NCBI GenBank assembly: GCA_964607765.1
Contig: CAZSNT010000020.1
Coordinates: 23,586 to 87,585, forward strand
Reading direction: 5' to 3'
DNA length: 64,000 nucleotides
From: CAZSNT01 sp964607765
Lineage (GTDB): Bacteria > Verrucomicrobiota > Lentisphaeria > Oligosphaerales > JABHEG01
Every line of letters starts with the position of its first letter. Position 1 is the first letter of the stretch. The notes below the pieces were generated by a model that saw only the letters and a program-made list of their open reading frames with translations, had not been told where the DNA came from and made no database searches. Positions 15,541 through 24,168 of the stretch are shown here, piece by piece. The position numbers were made by a program, and so were the translations under genes.

Positions 15541-16959
15541 ATGGCATCGAGCGTGTGGTTTTCATGGGATGATCTGATGGACGCGGCAGTCGGCGGCACG
15601 TGGCTCCTTCCGCCGAGTGATGCCTCCGTTGCCGGTGTCTCGGCCGTGGAGGATGACAGCCGTGCGGTGGGAGCCGGTGCCCTGTTTGTCGCGATTCCCG
15701 GTGAACTCACGGACGGACACCGTTTTGTCGCCAACGCGGCACGCAGCGGCGTGGCGGCAGTGTGCGTGTCCGAGACGCCGGATGCGCAGGTGCGGGCGCT
15801 CCTGCAAGAGACGGCAACAGCCTGCCTCCGGGTCGGTGACACGCTCGCGCTGTTCCAGGCACTTGCCCGGCGCCATCGCCTCAAGTTCCCGGCGTTGCCA
15901 GTGGTTGCCGTCACCGGCAGCAGCGGCAAGACAAGCACGAAAGAGATGATCGCCGCCGTGCTCGAGGCCGAGTGGCCCGGCGCCGTGCTGAAGACCGAAG
16001 GCAACACGAACAACCACTTCGGCGTGCCGCGCAACCTGCTCCGCATCACGGCCCGCCATCGTGCGGCGGTCATTGAGCTCGGGACCAATCACCCGGGCGA
16101 GATTGCCGCACTCGCCGCGTTGGTCGAGACCAGCGTGGGCGTTGTCTGCAATGTTGGCAGCGCGCACATGGGGTTGCTGGGCGGACGCCGCGGCATCGCC
16201 GAGGAAAAGAGCTCGCTGTTCCGCTTCCTTCCCGAACACGGAACGGCGATCTACCCGGCGGGCAGCCGGCATGACGCTGTTCTGTCCGCTGCGGCACGCG
16301 GCTGCCGCACGCTGACTTTCGGCGATCGGCCGGATGCAGATGTCGCGGTGCATTACGAAGGGCGTCGCGAGGCAGCGTTCCGCAGCCGTGTGATGTGGAA
16401 TACGGACGGCACAACAAAGACGCTGGACTGGCCTTACTGCGGCGCGCATCAGGCGCTCAATGCCGGTGCGGCCCTCGCCGTCGGTGCCGCGCTGGGGATG
16501 ACACCGGGCCGCGCCGTGTCGGGGTTGCTGCGCTGCCAGCTGCCCAGAATGCGCATGGAGATCACCGAATGCGACGGAGTCTCGTGGGTGAACGACGCCT
16601 ACAACGCCAATCCAGACAGCATGCGCGTCAGCCTTCGCTGCTTCGACGAACTGGCAACGCCCGGTGACGCAGGACAGTGTTACTGTGTACTGGGCGACAT
16701 GCTGGAGCTCGGCGAGTATGCCGAGACGGAACACGACGAATTGCTCGACTGGGCGCTGCGAGAACTGCCGCAAGCACGGTTGCTCGCCGTCGGGCCGCTG
16801 ATGACACGGGCGGCGGCCGCGCACGGCCTGCCATGCTTCCAGGACGCGGGCGAGGCCCGGGAGTTCATGTCAGGCGCTGTCGCCGCGGGAGACTGGGTGC
16901 TGCTGAAAGGGTCGCGGAGCGTGGGCCTGGAGCGAGTACTGCCTGGTTACTCAGGATAG
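15541..16959 (+). CDS. murF: UDP-MurNAc-tripeptide-D-alanyl-D-alanine ligase
   Basis: A 472-residue Mur ligase. The ATP-binding loop VAVTGSSGKTSTKEM (Lys130) and the N-terminal UDP-binding DDSRAVGAGALFVAI, together with NTNNHFGVPRNLL and WVNDAYNANPDSM, identify MurF. It adds D-Ala-D-Ala to the UDP-MurNAc tripeptide in the cytoplasm, the last soluble step of peptidoglycan precursor synthesis. GAGGACAGC precedes the ATG. Unusually, it is not in a dcw cluster: its upstream neighbour is the RHS fragment and its downstream sequence is a repeat array. Confidence 0.96.
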   Translation: MASSVWFSWDDLMDAAVGGTWLLPPSDASVAGVSAVEDDSRAVGAGALFVAIPGELTDGHRFVANAARSGVAAVCVSETPDAQVRALLQETATACLRVGDTLALFQALARRHRLKFPALPVVAVTGSSGKTSTKEMIAAVLEAEWPGAVLKTEGNTNNHFGVPRNLLRITARHRAAVIELGTNHPGEIAALAALVETSVGVVCNVGSAHMGLLGGRRGIAEEKSSLFRFLPEHGTAIYPAGSRHDAVLSAAARGCRTLTFGDRPDADVAVHYEGRREAAFRSRVMWNTDGTTKTLDWPYCGAHQALNAGAALAVGAALGMTPGRAVSGLLRCQLPRMRMEITECDGVSWVNDAYNANPDSMRVSLRCFDELATPGDAGQCYCVLGDMLELGEYAETEHDELLDWALRELPQARLLAVGPLMTRAAAAHGLPCFQDAGEAREFMSGAVAAGDWVLLKGSRSVGLERVLPGYSG

Positions 16960-16972
16960 GCTCCCTGGGACC

Positions 16973-17290
16973 GCCGAGCACCAGCTCGGCTCTGTCATCA
17001 CCTGTGTTGCGCTTCCGGATGCCGAGCTGGTGCTCGGCGGCCCCAGGGAAGGGATCGCGACCGCCCACCCACTTGCTGTGCCAGGACGTCATGGGAGTGC
17101 CGAGCACCAGCTCGGCTCTGTCATCACCTGTGTTGCGCTTCCGGATGCCGAGCTGGTGCTCGGCGGCCCCAGGGAAGGGATCGCGACCGCCCACCCACTT
17201 GCTGTGCCAGGACGTCATGGGAGTGCCGAGCACCAGCTCGGCTCTGTCATCACCTGTGTTGCACGTCCGGATGCCGAGCTGGTGCTCGGC
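16973..17290. repeat. Three tandem 126-bp composite repeats (REP palindrome plus discoidin-gene fragment)
   Basis: Units start at 16973, 17099 and 17225. Each begins with GCCGAGCACCAGCTCGGC and 30 nt later has its exact reverse complement GCCGAGCTGGTGCTCGGC. Each 18-bp arm also folds on itself (GCCGAGC/GCTCGGC with a 4-nt loop). In units 1 and 2 the other 60 bp contain a 51-nt segment (17046-17096 and 17172-17222) identical to 17604-17654 inside the neighbouring PQQ-protein gene, where it encodes part of the discoidin domain (PMTSWHSKWVGGRDPFP). The third unit is cut short at 17290. The copies lie downstream of that gene's stop and in its reading frame, because 126 is divisible by three. Confidence 0.9.
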
Positions 17291-17314
17291 GATCCCAGGG
17301 AGGGACGCACGCCG

Positions 17315-20300
17315 CTACGGCTCCAGCACATTGAGCTCGGAGACCGCGGTAAGGTCCTTGTCGTAGCCCGATTTCGCCACGAGCTTGATGTACCGGACGG
17401 CGCCGGCCTCGAACGAGGCAAGTTGCTCGTCAAGGGCGTTGGGGAACGCACCCTCGGCAGCGGGTTCGCCCCACGCCTCCCCATCGACGCTGACGTACAC
17501 GGCGTAATCCCTGATCCGCCCGTTCTGGGCCCTGTCCTGTCGAGGGAGATAGGCGATGCCGCGGCAGTCCGCCGCCTTGCCCAGATCAATGACCACCACG
17601 TGCGGGAAGGGATCGCGACCGCCCACCCACTTGCTGTGCCAGGACGTCATGGGATCGCCGTCCAGGAGCTTGGACGGGGCGAATCCCGGCGCTTTGGTTT
17701 CGGCCGTCGAGACATGCGCAATGCGCCAGCCCTCGCGAGAGAGGAACTGCGCGTTGGGCAATCGCTTGCCGGACGCGGCCTTCTTGCCGGCCGTGCTCTT
17801 CTGTTCCCCGAGCGGCACTCCCTCGCGGCCGAACGTACGTTTCTGCGCAGCCGCTTCACGCAGCTTGCGGCGTGCCGCCTGTTCCGTTCGCAGCCGAGCT
17901 ACGGCTGCCTGCTCCTCTGCGGACGGTGTTTCTGCAGCCCCCGCCAGACAGACCAGGCGATGATCCACCGTGCTCATGAACAGGCTGCCTGCCGCGGCGA
18001 TCAGACCATCGAACACGGGGGGAGCCCCGAGCCGGTGCTCGGACAGGATCACGCCATCCGCCGCTGAGACGGCCCGGAGCACAGCGCCGGCACGGCCTTG
18101 GAGCGCGGCCGTCGGATCGTCTGCCGACACGGCGTCCGGCGGCCCGGCCACGAACAGCGTGTCGGCCGCAGCCACCATGGCACGGATGCGGATCGGCACC
18201 CAGTCGTGCCACGCCGGCGGCTTCGTGCGTGTGAAGCCGACGCCTTTGGTTGCGCCGCGCGTTTTGAAGTCGAGGACAGGCTCATTGTCATTGGCATCCG
18301 CTACCAGGAGGTACCCGTCCTTGCCCGGCGTGAAGAGGGGGCTCTGCATGTTCCGTTCGGGATATGCCTGAACGGCGTAGGTCCGTTGGCGGCCGACGAC
18401 CAGGAGGTTCCCGGTCTTGGCGCCGCGATGGGCGTGATACCAGCCGGGCCACACGGTGGAATACATCCAGTAGGTGCGGTTGAACCAGGTGTCGTCCAGG
18501 AACCCGGCGGTCGGCGCGATGTGCAGCCCCGTGGTCATGTCGCCCAGGTTCATGCCGCCATAGGTCTCCTTGTACTGTTCGGTCATCGCCGGCCAGGCCC
18601 GCTCCTGGTAACGGTGGAAACTCCTGTACGCCTGGTAACCGCCGCGCTGAAGCGTGCCGTCCACCGCAATGTAGTCTCCCCTGGAGATGTCCATGGCAAC
18701 GGTTGTGTGATCCGCATCCATCGCATGAGGTGTGGGTTGGCGCTTCAGCTGCAGATCGAACGTCATCGTGCCCATGTAGATGGCATCGCCTTCGCTGACC
18801 AGGATGTCTGAATGCGTCCCTTCCATGACATAGGCGGGGATCAGGGGCTTGCCCGCGGCGTCCTCGCGCACTCTCGAGAGCGTATCGACACTCGTCTCGA
18901 ACAGCAGGTCGCCGCTGGGGACGTCGAGCCCGTACAGCCAGATGCCGCCGTCCAGCATCGACGAGCGACCGGCACTGCAGTAGACCACGTTGTCCCTGAC
19001 AAGGACGCTGCCGTGCACGGGCCAGGCGCTTTCCAGCTGATCGGAGATCATGATCATGCGCTCGTACGGCGCAGCGCGGAACCGCCACACCAGAGCTCCC
19101 GTCCGTGCCGTCACGCAGTACAGGTGTCCGTCGGCCGAGCCGAACAGGGCGTACTCCCCGTGAATTGTGGGAGGGGAATCGATGCGTGCGCCGGCCGCGA
19201 AACGCCAGACCGTCTTGCCGCTGGCAGCGTCCAGCGCACAGACCGCGTGCTGATCCTTCACTGCCACGTAGACCATGCCGCCCGCCATGACGGGCGGCGA
19301 CAAGACCCCGCCCAAATCCGCCTCCCACCTGACAGCCACACGCGCAGGGACGCCGGTCCGGGTCGAACCGTGCCGCATGCGGTCGTGACGATAGGTGGGC
19401 CACGGCGCGGCCAAGTCGGTGGCCGCGGCCCGGTCCCGCGTCGTGTAGGCAGCCCCCTTGCTCAGCCGCGCCGAGTCCTGCTGCGGCGGCGCCTGCCGCG
19501 GCGCAAGCGCGTTGAGCCCGCGGATTTTCACACCGGGGTAGCAGAAGCACGGATTCGGCGGCACATAGAGCAGCCCGTTGGCCGGAACAACACCGAAGCT
19601 GCAGGCGCCGCGCGTCCAGTCGGTCTGGGTGTTCTCGCCACCCGCAATGCTCACGAACTCCACCCCTCGGTATTGGGTGATGAGGTAGTTCTCGGTCGCC
19701 TTCGCGCGGTAGCACCTCAGGTGATGGCCTTCGCTCTGCACGTCGGTGGGGTCAACGGTGCGAGCCGGCTTGCCGGTTGCGAGGTCGTAGCCCACGATCG
19801 CGTCACCCGCCGCATGCCACACGCAGCCGCGCGCCACAAAACCGTCGTGTCCGCGCATGGCCCGGCCGCCCGTCTTCGATTCCCAAATCTGCTGCCCGTC
19901 CACGGCGCGGCGCGCTACAATCAGGTTCGAACCGCACTCCAGTACGGTGTCTCTGTGTACGATATACGTCGCCGCACCACGGCGCCCTTTACCCCGCTGC
20001 CCATCCTGTCCGGCCCGCCACAGTTCCCTGCCGTCCGCGGCTGCGAGACAGACCAGTGCCTGCCCGGTGTGGTAAACCACAACGTCCCGGCTCGCACCGA
20101 GGGACTCGCCCCTGTACCTGGTCTTCGGCGAAGCCCAGGCCAGCTCGCCCGTACCCAGGTCCAGCCGCCCGATGCTGCCCTGCCCCTTGTCGGCGGCCTG
20201 CTCCCGATAGACGAACAAAGCGGCGTCGGTCTTCACGAACTCACGCGTGCCGGCTGTGCTCGGATACGTTTTGAGGACGGCACCGGTCGCGGCATCGAGT

Positions 20301-21160
20301 TCCCTGATCGGGGCACCCAGCAACGACGAGACAAAGACACGGTCCGCAGCAGCGACAAGGCAACGCTGTGCCGTGGGCGGCACGGAGCGCAGCGCGGTCC
20401 TGCCGCCCAGACGCGACCGCCACTCGGGCAGAGGCAGCCGCCACAGCAGCTTGCCGTTGAACGCGTCCCGCGCGATCAGAACCCACCGCTCAGGCATGTT
20501 GGGGGTAGTGATCGACGTGAGTCCCTCGTCCACCACGTAGAACACACGACCGCCCGCGGACACCAGAATACTCAGGCTGGACGTGAACTCGTGGCTCCTG
20601 CTCCACAGCGGACCACAACGCCACTTCAGACTGCCCACAGGCCCCACAACTCCGTCCCGCGACACCGCGTTGTTGCCGGGGCCGTACAGGAAGTGGGTCC
20701 AGTCGTCCAGACTCGCCGGCCGCGGCTTGACCAGGCGCCTGACAATGGCGGACGAGCCATCGAGCGCGAGCAGCACGCCGCCGGGCACGAGAACACGCAG
20801 CAACTCCGCCTCGGAAACGGCAGAGCCATGGGAAACGACGACCAGATTGACGAGGTCGTCCGCGTAAGGCAGATGCGCGCCGCCGAACGTGGCCACCGAC
20901 ACCGGCCCGTAGAGACCGCGTGAACGGATGAGTTCACGAGCTGCTGCGATGTTCGCGGAGCCCGTATCCAGGCCGTGAACGAGATGTCTCTCACTCGTCC
21001 GCAAAGCGGCCGTGAGCTCACCCGTACCGCAGCCGACGTGAACAATAAGCCCGCCGCTGACAGTTGCGGACTCCGCAATGCGGCCGGCGATCGCCGCCGG
21101 ATCGGCTCGAAGCTGGGCCAGACCGGCAAACAGGAGGAGAGCGACAGACAGGTTTTTCAT
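17315..21160 (-). CDS. Giant exported protein: methyltransferase fold, PQQ-type beta-propeller, discoidin domain
   Basis: A 1281-residue protein. The ATG at 21160 gives a signal peptide MKNLSVALLLFAGLAQLRA. Next is a class I SAM-methyltransferase-like Rossmann unit (LIVHVGCGTGELTAALR, residues about 38-54, then LLRVLVPGGVLLALDG). The long middle holds repeated PQQ/WD-type blades such as GKLLWRLPLP, GELAWASPKTR, GRELWRAGQD and GKTVWRFAAG. A Lys/Ala-rich linker leads to an F5/8 type C (discoidin) domain with DPMTSWHSKWVGGRDPF. It is coupled to the upstream DUF4838 gene, 7 nt between stop and start. It is probably a periplasmic or surface glycan-binding protein. An exported methyltransferase fold is odd and may be non-catalytic. 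Confidence 0.85.
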   Translation of the reverse strand: MKNLSVALLLFAGLAQLRADPAAIAGRIAESATVSGGLIVHVGCGTGELTAALRTSERHLVHGLDTGSANIAAARELIRSRGLYGPVSVATFGGAHLPYADDLVNLVVVSHGSAVSEAELLRVLVPGGVLLALDGSSAIVRRLVKPRPASLDDWTHFLYGPGNNAVSRDGVVGPVGSLKWRCGPLWSRSHEFTSSLSILVSAGGRVFYVVDEGLTSITTPNMPERWVLIARDAFNGKLLWRLPLPEWRSRLGGRTALRSVPPTAQRCLVAAADRVFVSSLLGAPIRELDAATGAVLKTYPSTAGTREFVKTDAALFVYREQAADKGQGSIGRLDLGTGELAWASPKTRYRGESLGASRDVVVYHTGQALVCLAAADGRELWRAGQDGQRGKGRRGAATYIVHRDTVLECGSNLIVARRAVDGQQIWESKTGGRAMRGHDGFVARGCVWHAAGDAIVGYDLATGKPARTVDPTDVQSEGHHLRCYRAKATENYLITQYRGVEFVSIAGGENTQTDWTRGACSFGVVPANGLLYVPPNPCFCYPGVKIRGLNALAPRQAPPQQDSARLSKGAAYTTRDRAAATDLAAPWPTYRHDRMRHGSTRTGVPARVAVRWEADLGGVLSPPVMAGGMVYVAVKDQHAVCALDAASGKTVWRFAAGARIDSPPTIHGEYALFGSADGHLYCVTARTGALVWRFRAAPYERMIMISDQLESAWPVHGSVLVRDNVVYCSAGRSSMLDGGIWLYGLDVPSGDLLFETSVDTLSRVREDAAGKPLIPAYVMEGTHSDILVSEGDAIYMGTMTFDLQLKRQPTPHAMDADHTTVAMDISRGDYIAVDGTLQRGGYQAYRSFHRYQERAWPAMTEQYKETYGGMNLGDMTTGLHIAPTAGFLDDTWFNRTYWMYSTVWPGWYHAHRGAKTGNLLVVGRQRTYAVQAYPERNMQSPLFTPGKDGYLLVADANDNEPVLDFKTRGATKGVGFTRTKPPAWHDWVPIRIRAMVAAADTLFVAGPPDAVSADDPTAALQGRAGAVLRAVSAADGVILSEHRLGAPPVFDGLIAAAGSLFMSTVDHRLVCLAGAAETPSAEEQAAVARLRTEQAARRKLREAAAQKRTFGREGVPLGEQKSTAGKKAASGKRLPNAQFLSREGWRIAHVSTAETKAPGFAPSKLLDGDPMTSWHSKWVGGRDPFPHVVVIDLGKAADCRGIAYLPRQDRAQNGRIRDYAVYVSVDGEAWGEPAAEGAFPNALDEQLASFEAGAVRYIKLVAKSGYDKDLTAVSELNVLEP

Positions 21161-21167
21161 GATCGGC

Positions 21168-23162
21168 TCACTCGGCAGGTGCTGACTGCGGAGCAGGCGC
21201 GGCGTCCTTCTCCACCGGCTTCTTCTCATCGGTCCCGGCGCGCTTCGCTACGGACAGCCACGGCGGCCGCCAGATCCCCCTGACGTCACCGGCCCGATCC
21301 TCCACGCGCACCATCAGGATCTGTTCACCGTCGTCCGGCGGCAGCACCTGCTTGAGGGGGATACGGAACGAAGCCGGCGCCTCGGGCGCGTCACCCCCGG
21401 CTTCACCGGCGCTCTTGCCGCCCAGGAAAACTCGGCAGCGTGCGTTAACACCGAGAACATTGAGATACACGTCCCCCTCACGCAAGTGCGGACCGATGTA
21501 GACCGAACAGGCGTACCAGGCAACGCCCGCGTAATCCTGCAGCCGGCCGCGCGCCTCGGCATCGACGTCCTCCTGCGCATTCCAGGGGCGATCCACCGTG
21601 ATCTCGCCCCAGTCGTCGCCCTTCAGAGCAGGATTCGCCTGCCAGTCCGCCTTCAAGCCTGCGTCGTCCGGGTCGAGCCGGAACCGCCAGCGCACCGGCA
21701 ACCGTTCGACCGGCTTGACGTCTTTCTCGAACAGGGGGACAATCTCCGCGCCCACAAGGTCACCCAGCGCCTTTTCCTGCGCCGCCAACTGCGGCACACA
21801 GCCGCCCAACTCGACGCCGCTCAGACGCCGGAACTCGCGCAGCTTGCGGCAGAATGAAACGCTGCGCATCAGGCTGCCGGGCGACTCGTCGATCCCGGCC
21901 TGGGACTCCAGAGCCAGGAACACCATCTCGGCGTGCTGGTGACTCAGCGCCAGGAGCTGTAGACGCTCGGCCTCCTCGGCCGACAGATCACGAGTGAAAG
22001 CCGTGTGCAGATGCTTCACGCTCGTGCGGAAATCCTCGAATGAGTAGAGTTCGGCAACGCCAAGACTCAACCCCCGTTCCCAGCTGCCGTAGCCCATCCG
22101 GAGGATAGTGTCGTGTGCCGGGGCGATCTTCTCCGCGTAGACACGGCGCCAATGCTCGAAATACGCGTCAACGTCCTCAGCCGCGGCGCCGAACGACGCG
22201 CAGAAGTCGCCGACGATGCGGCGGAACGGCACATTCGTGGCCTGCGAGCAGCGCACGCTGATGTAGGCCGCGAGAGCATCGTGCAGCCAGACACTGCGAG
22301 GCGCAGTACAGACAGGAGAGCACTTCCCGCTCCGAGCCAGGCCGCGACAGGCCGCATAAAGGTGGTTCTCCCTGCCCGAGGGCAGGCCAATGCTCCCCGC
22401 CAGCAGCCCCGCCGGATCCCCGCACGAGGCCGTCCTCTCCGAGCCGGAACAAGCGCTGTCGCACAGGATCTGGCCGTGCCGGCTCGCCCACGCAACCAAC
22501 TCCTCACGCCGCCGTCCGCATTGCTCCGCTGTAACCTGGAAGTCCGGCGGCACGACTTTCAGTGCTTCGGACACGTGGCGCCAGTCCCACGCCGGCTGCC
22601 GCGCACAGCACACTCTGGAGGCCGGGGCACACTCGTGTTCGCCGGCCCGCAGGACCAACACCTGACGCGGCGTGACAGACGTACCGGCGCGACCAGGCAT
22701 CACCCAGCGCACACCGCATTCCCGCGCAAGAAACTCGTGTACGGCACGCTGCAATCCGGCCCCGGGCGTGCACGCTGCCGCCCCCGGGCAGGCAGCCGTC
22801 GCGGGCGCCGCCGCCCCGCTGAACACCACCTGATTCGGAGTGACCGAATACCGGCCGTGACCGGCGGCGAGAGGCGTATCGCTGTTCGGCAGCGCCCGGC
22901 CGACGTGAAAGAGAAAAGGAACGGCCATGGCGTCGGTGGGCACGGCGCGCAGCACGAGGCGTCCTGTCAGGGCCTCCAGGTGCAGCGCCAGTTCATCGGC
23001 GGCACGTCCGGCATCGACGTTCTGTCGGTCTGCCAGGACGCACAACGGCCGCTCCTGGTGCACAGTCACCGCAGACCACGGCAATGGACTCACACAACCT
23101 GCGCACGCCAGCAGGAGCACTGCGGGCACCAACAGTCCACATCGGCTACGGTCTTGCATCAT
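21168..23162 (-). CDS. DUF4838-type lipoprotein with C-terminal sugar-binding fold
   Basis: A 664-residue protein. The N-terminus ends in lipobox LLACAGC (Cys at about residue 23), so it is probably a lipoprotein. Residues about 35-190 resemble the N-terminal alpha-glucuronidase/GH20-like domain that precedes DUF4838 (ADELALHLEALTGRLVL, VHEFLARECGVRWVMPG). The DUF4838 core follows (HDALAAYISVRCSQA, FGAAAEDVDAYFEHWRRVYA). The last 200 residues contain a GH2-like jelly roll (WYACSVYIGPHLREGDVYLN). Such proteins are common in PVC and Bacteroidota glycan loci, though their reaction is not established. The gene overlaps no other and its stop lies 7 nt before the PQQ-protein start. Confidence 0.75.
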   Translation of the reverse strand: MMQDRSRCGLLVPAVLLLACAGCVSPLPWSAVTVHQERPLCVLADRQNVDAGRAADELALHLEALTGRLVLRAVPTDAMAVPFLFHVGRALPNSDTPLAAGHGRYSVTPNQVVFSGAAAPATAACPGAAACTPGAGLQRAVHEFLARECGVRWVMPGRAGTSVTPRQVLVLRAGEHECAPASRVCCARQPAWDWRHVSEALKVVPPDFQVTAEQCGRRREELVAWASRHGQILCDSACSGSERTASCGDPAGLLAGSIGLPSGRENHLYAACRGLARSGKCSPVCTAPRSVWLHDALAAYISVRCSQATNVPFRRIVGDFCASFGAAAEDVDAYFEHWRRVYAEKIAPAHDTILRMGYGSWERGLSLGVAELYSFEDFRTSVKHLHTAFTRDLSAEEAERLQLLALSHQHAEMVFLALESQAGIDESPGSLMRSVSFCRKLREFRRLSGVELGGCVPQLAAQEKALGDLVGAEIVPLFEKDVKPVERLPVRWRFRLDPDDAGLKADWQANPALKGDDWGEITVDRPWNAQEDVDAEARGRLQDYAGVAWYACSVYIGPHLREGDVYLNVLGVNARCRVFLGGKSAGEAGGDAPEAPASFRIPLKQVLPPDDGEQILMVRVEDRAGDVRGIWRPPWLSVAKRAGTDEKKPVEKDAAPAPQSAPAE

Positions 23163-23236
23163 AGCGGGGCCTCGTCATTGCTCAGCGTATTATGCGGTGC
23201 AGCGCGGCCGGCGAGCCCAGCCCGGGGGCGGCGGCG

Positions 23237-24037
23237 TCACGAGACGTCCCCGGCCGCGGGTACCGGCGCGACAGGTTGCGCCTGGTCATCAGCCGCCTGC
23301 GGCGGAGCATCAGGGCTCCGCTCATCGGCGCGCTTCGCGCCGTTGCGACGCTGCTGAGCCTCAATGAATCGGCTGACGCGTACCGACGCCACAACAATCA
23401 CGATGATGCACACTACCAGCATAGGCAGGAATTCGCCAATCATGCGTGTCCAGCCGAGCACTTCGCGCAGTATGAAGGTCCAGGAGACGATCGCCAGCGA
23501 TGTCCCGCTCAACACGACGGCCGCCACGACCCATGGCCGCATGCCGAGAAGAAAGCCTATGACTGAGCCCACCACCGGGCCGGTCATGAAGAACGGAAAC
23601 CACACGAACAGAATCAACCCCGGAATGCCCCACTTGAGCAGCCGCCCGCGCTGGCTGACAGCCGAACGGTGCACCGTGCGCATGGCGTCGGTGAGGAAAC
23701 GCACCGTGATGAGGCGTTTGAATGAAAGGCAGAACACGGGGAAGAACAGACACACAACCGCGCCCTCGATGAGTGACCCGAGAACGATGGCCTGCCACTT
23801 GGCGAAGTTGCCGCCCAGGGCAGCGGCAATTCCGACTGCACGCCCCGTGGTCAGGTGTGTGGTAACCACGCCGAGGAGAGCCGCGCCTTGCAGCGGTTGC
23901 TTGTGACTCAGGTAGAGAAACCACGCAAGAATGGTCATGACGCACGCCAGGCCAAAGCCGAAAATCATGGCTTCCTGAGTCCGAAGAATCGCACCCCAGC
24001 CGGGGAATCGGATGTGGCCAGACCTTTTGGCGTGCAT
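23237..24037 (-). CDS. Small multidrug-export-like integral membrane protein
   Basis: A 266-residue membrane protein with about five or six hydrophobic segments. Residues around 137-165, GIPGLILFVWFPFFMTGPVV followed by GSVIGFLLGM, match the PF06695 family (putative small multidrug export protein) with its P-x-x-x-TG-x-x-x-G motif. A charged, proline-rich cytoplasmic tail closes the protein. The transport role is a family label, not proven. The ATG at 24037 has only a weak ribosome site; an in-frame ATG near the first membrane segment is an alternative start. Confidence 0.7.
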   Translation of the reverse strand: MHAKRSGHIRFPGWGAILRTQEAMIFGFGLACVMTILAWFLYLSHKQPLQGAALLGVVTTHLTTGRAVGIAAALGGNFAKWQAIVLGSLIEGAVVCLFFPVFCLSFKRLITVRFLTDAMRTVHRSAVSQRGRLLKWGIPGLILFVWFPFFMTGPVVGSVIGFLLGMRPWVVAAVVLSGTSLAIVSWTFILREVLGWTRMIGEFLPMLVVCIIVIVVASVRVSRFIEAQQRRNGAKRADERSPDAPPQAADDQAQPVAPVPAAGDVS

Positions 24038-24168
24038 ACCAGCGCTGACCTGCTATGCGCACCTCGGTTCGACGACGTGCGCTGTGAGGGAAAAGACAAA
24101 AGGTATACGGTAGGCTTCCTCACGCCAAATGCAAGTGCCAACAGTGATGCCGGACGCCGAGCGTCAGG

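Noticed and set aside
16973..17290. CRISPR array
   Set aside because: The 126-bp units are identical end to end with no unique spacers, and no cas gene is near.
18812..20923. 703-residue plus-strand ORF inside the PQQ-protein gene
   Set aside because: Arg/His/Pro-rich shadow with no motif or ribosome site; the opposite strand encodes clear beta-propeller repeats.
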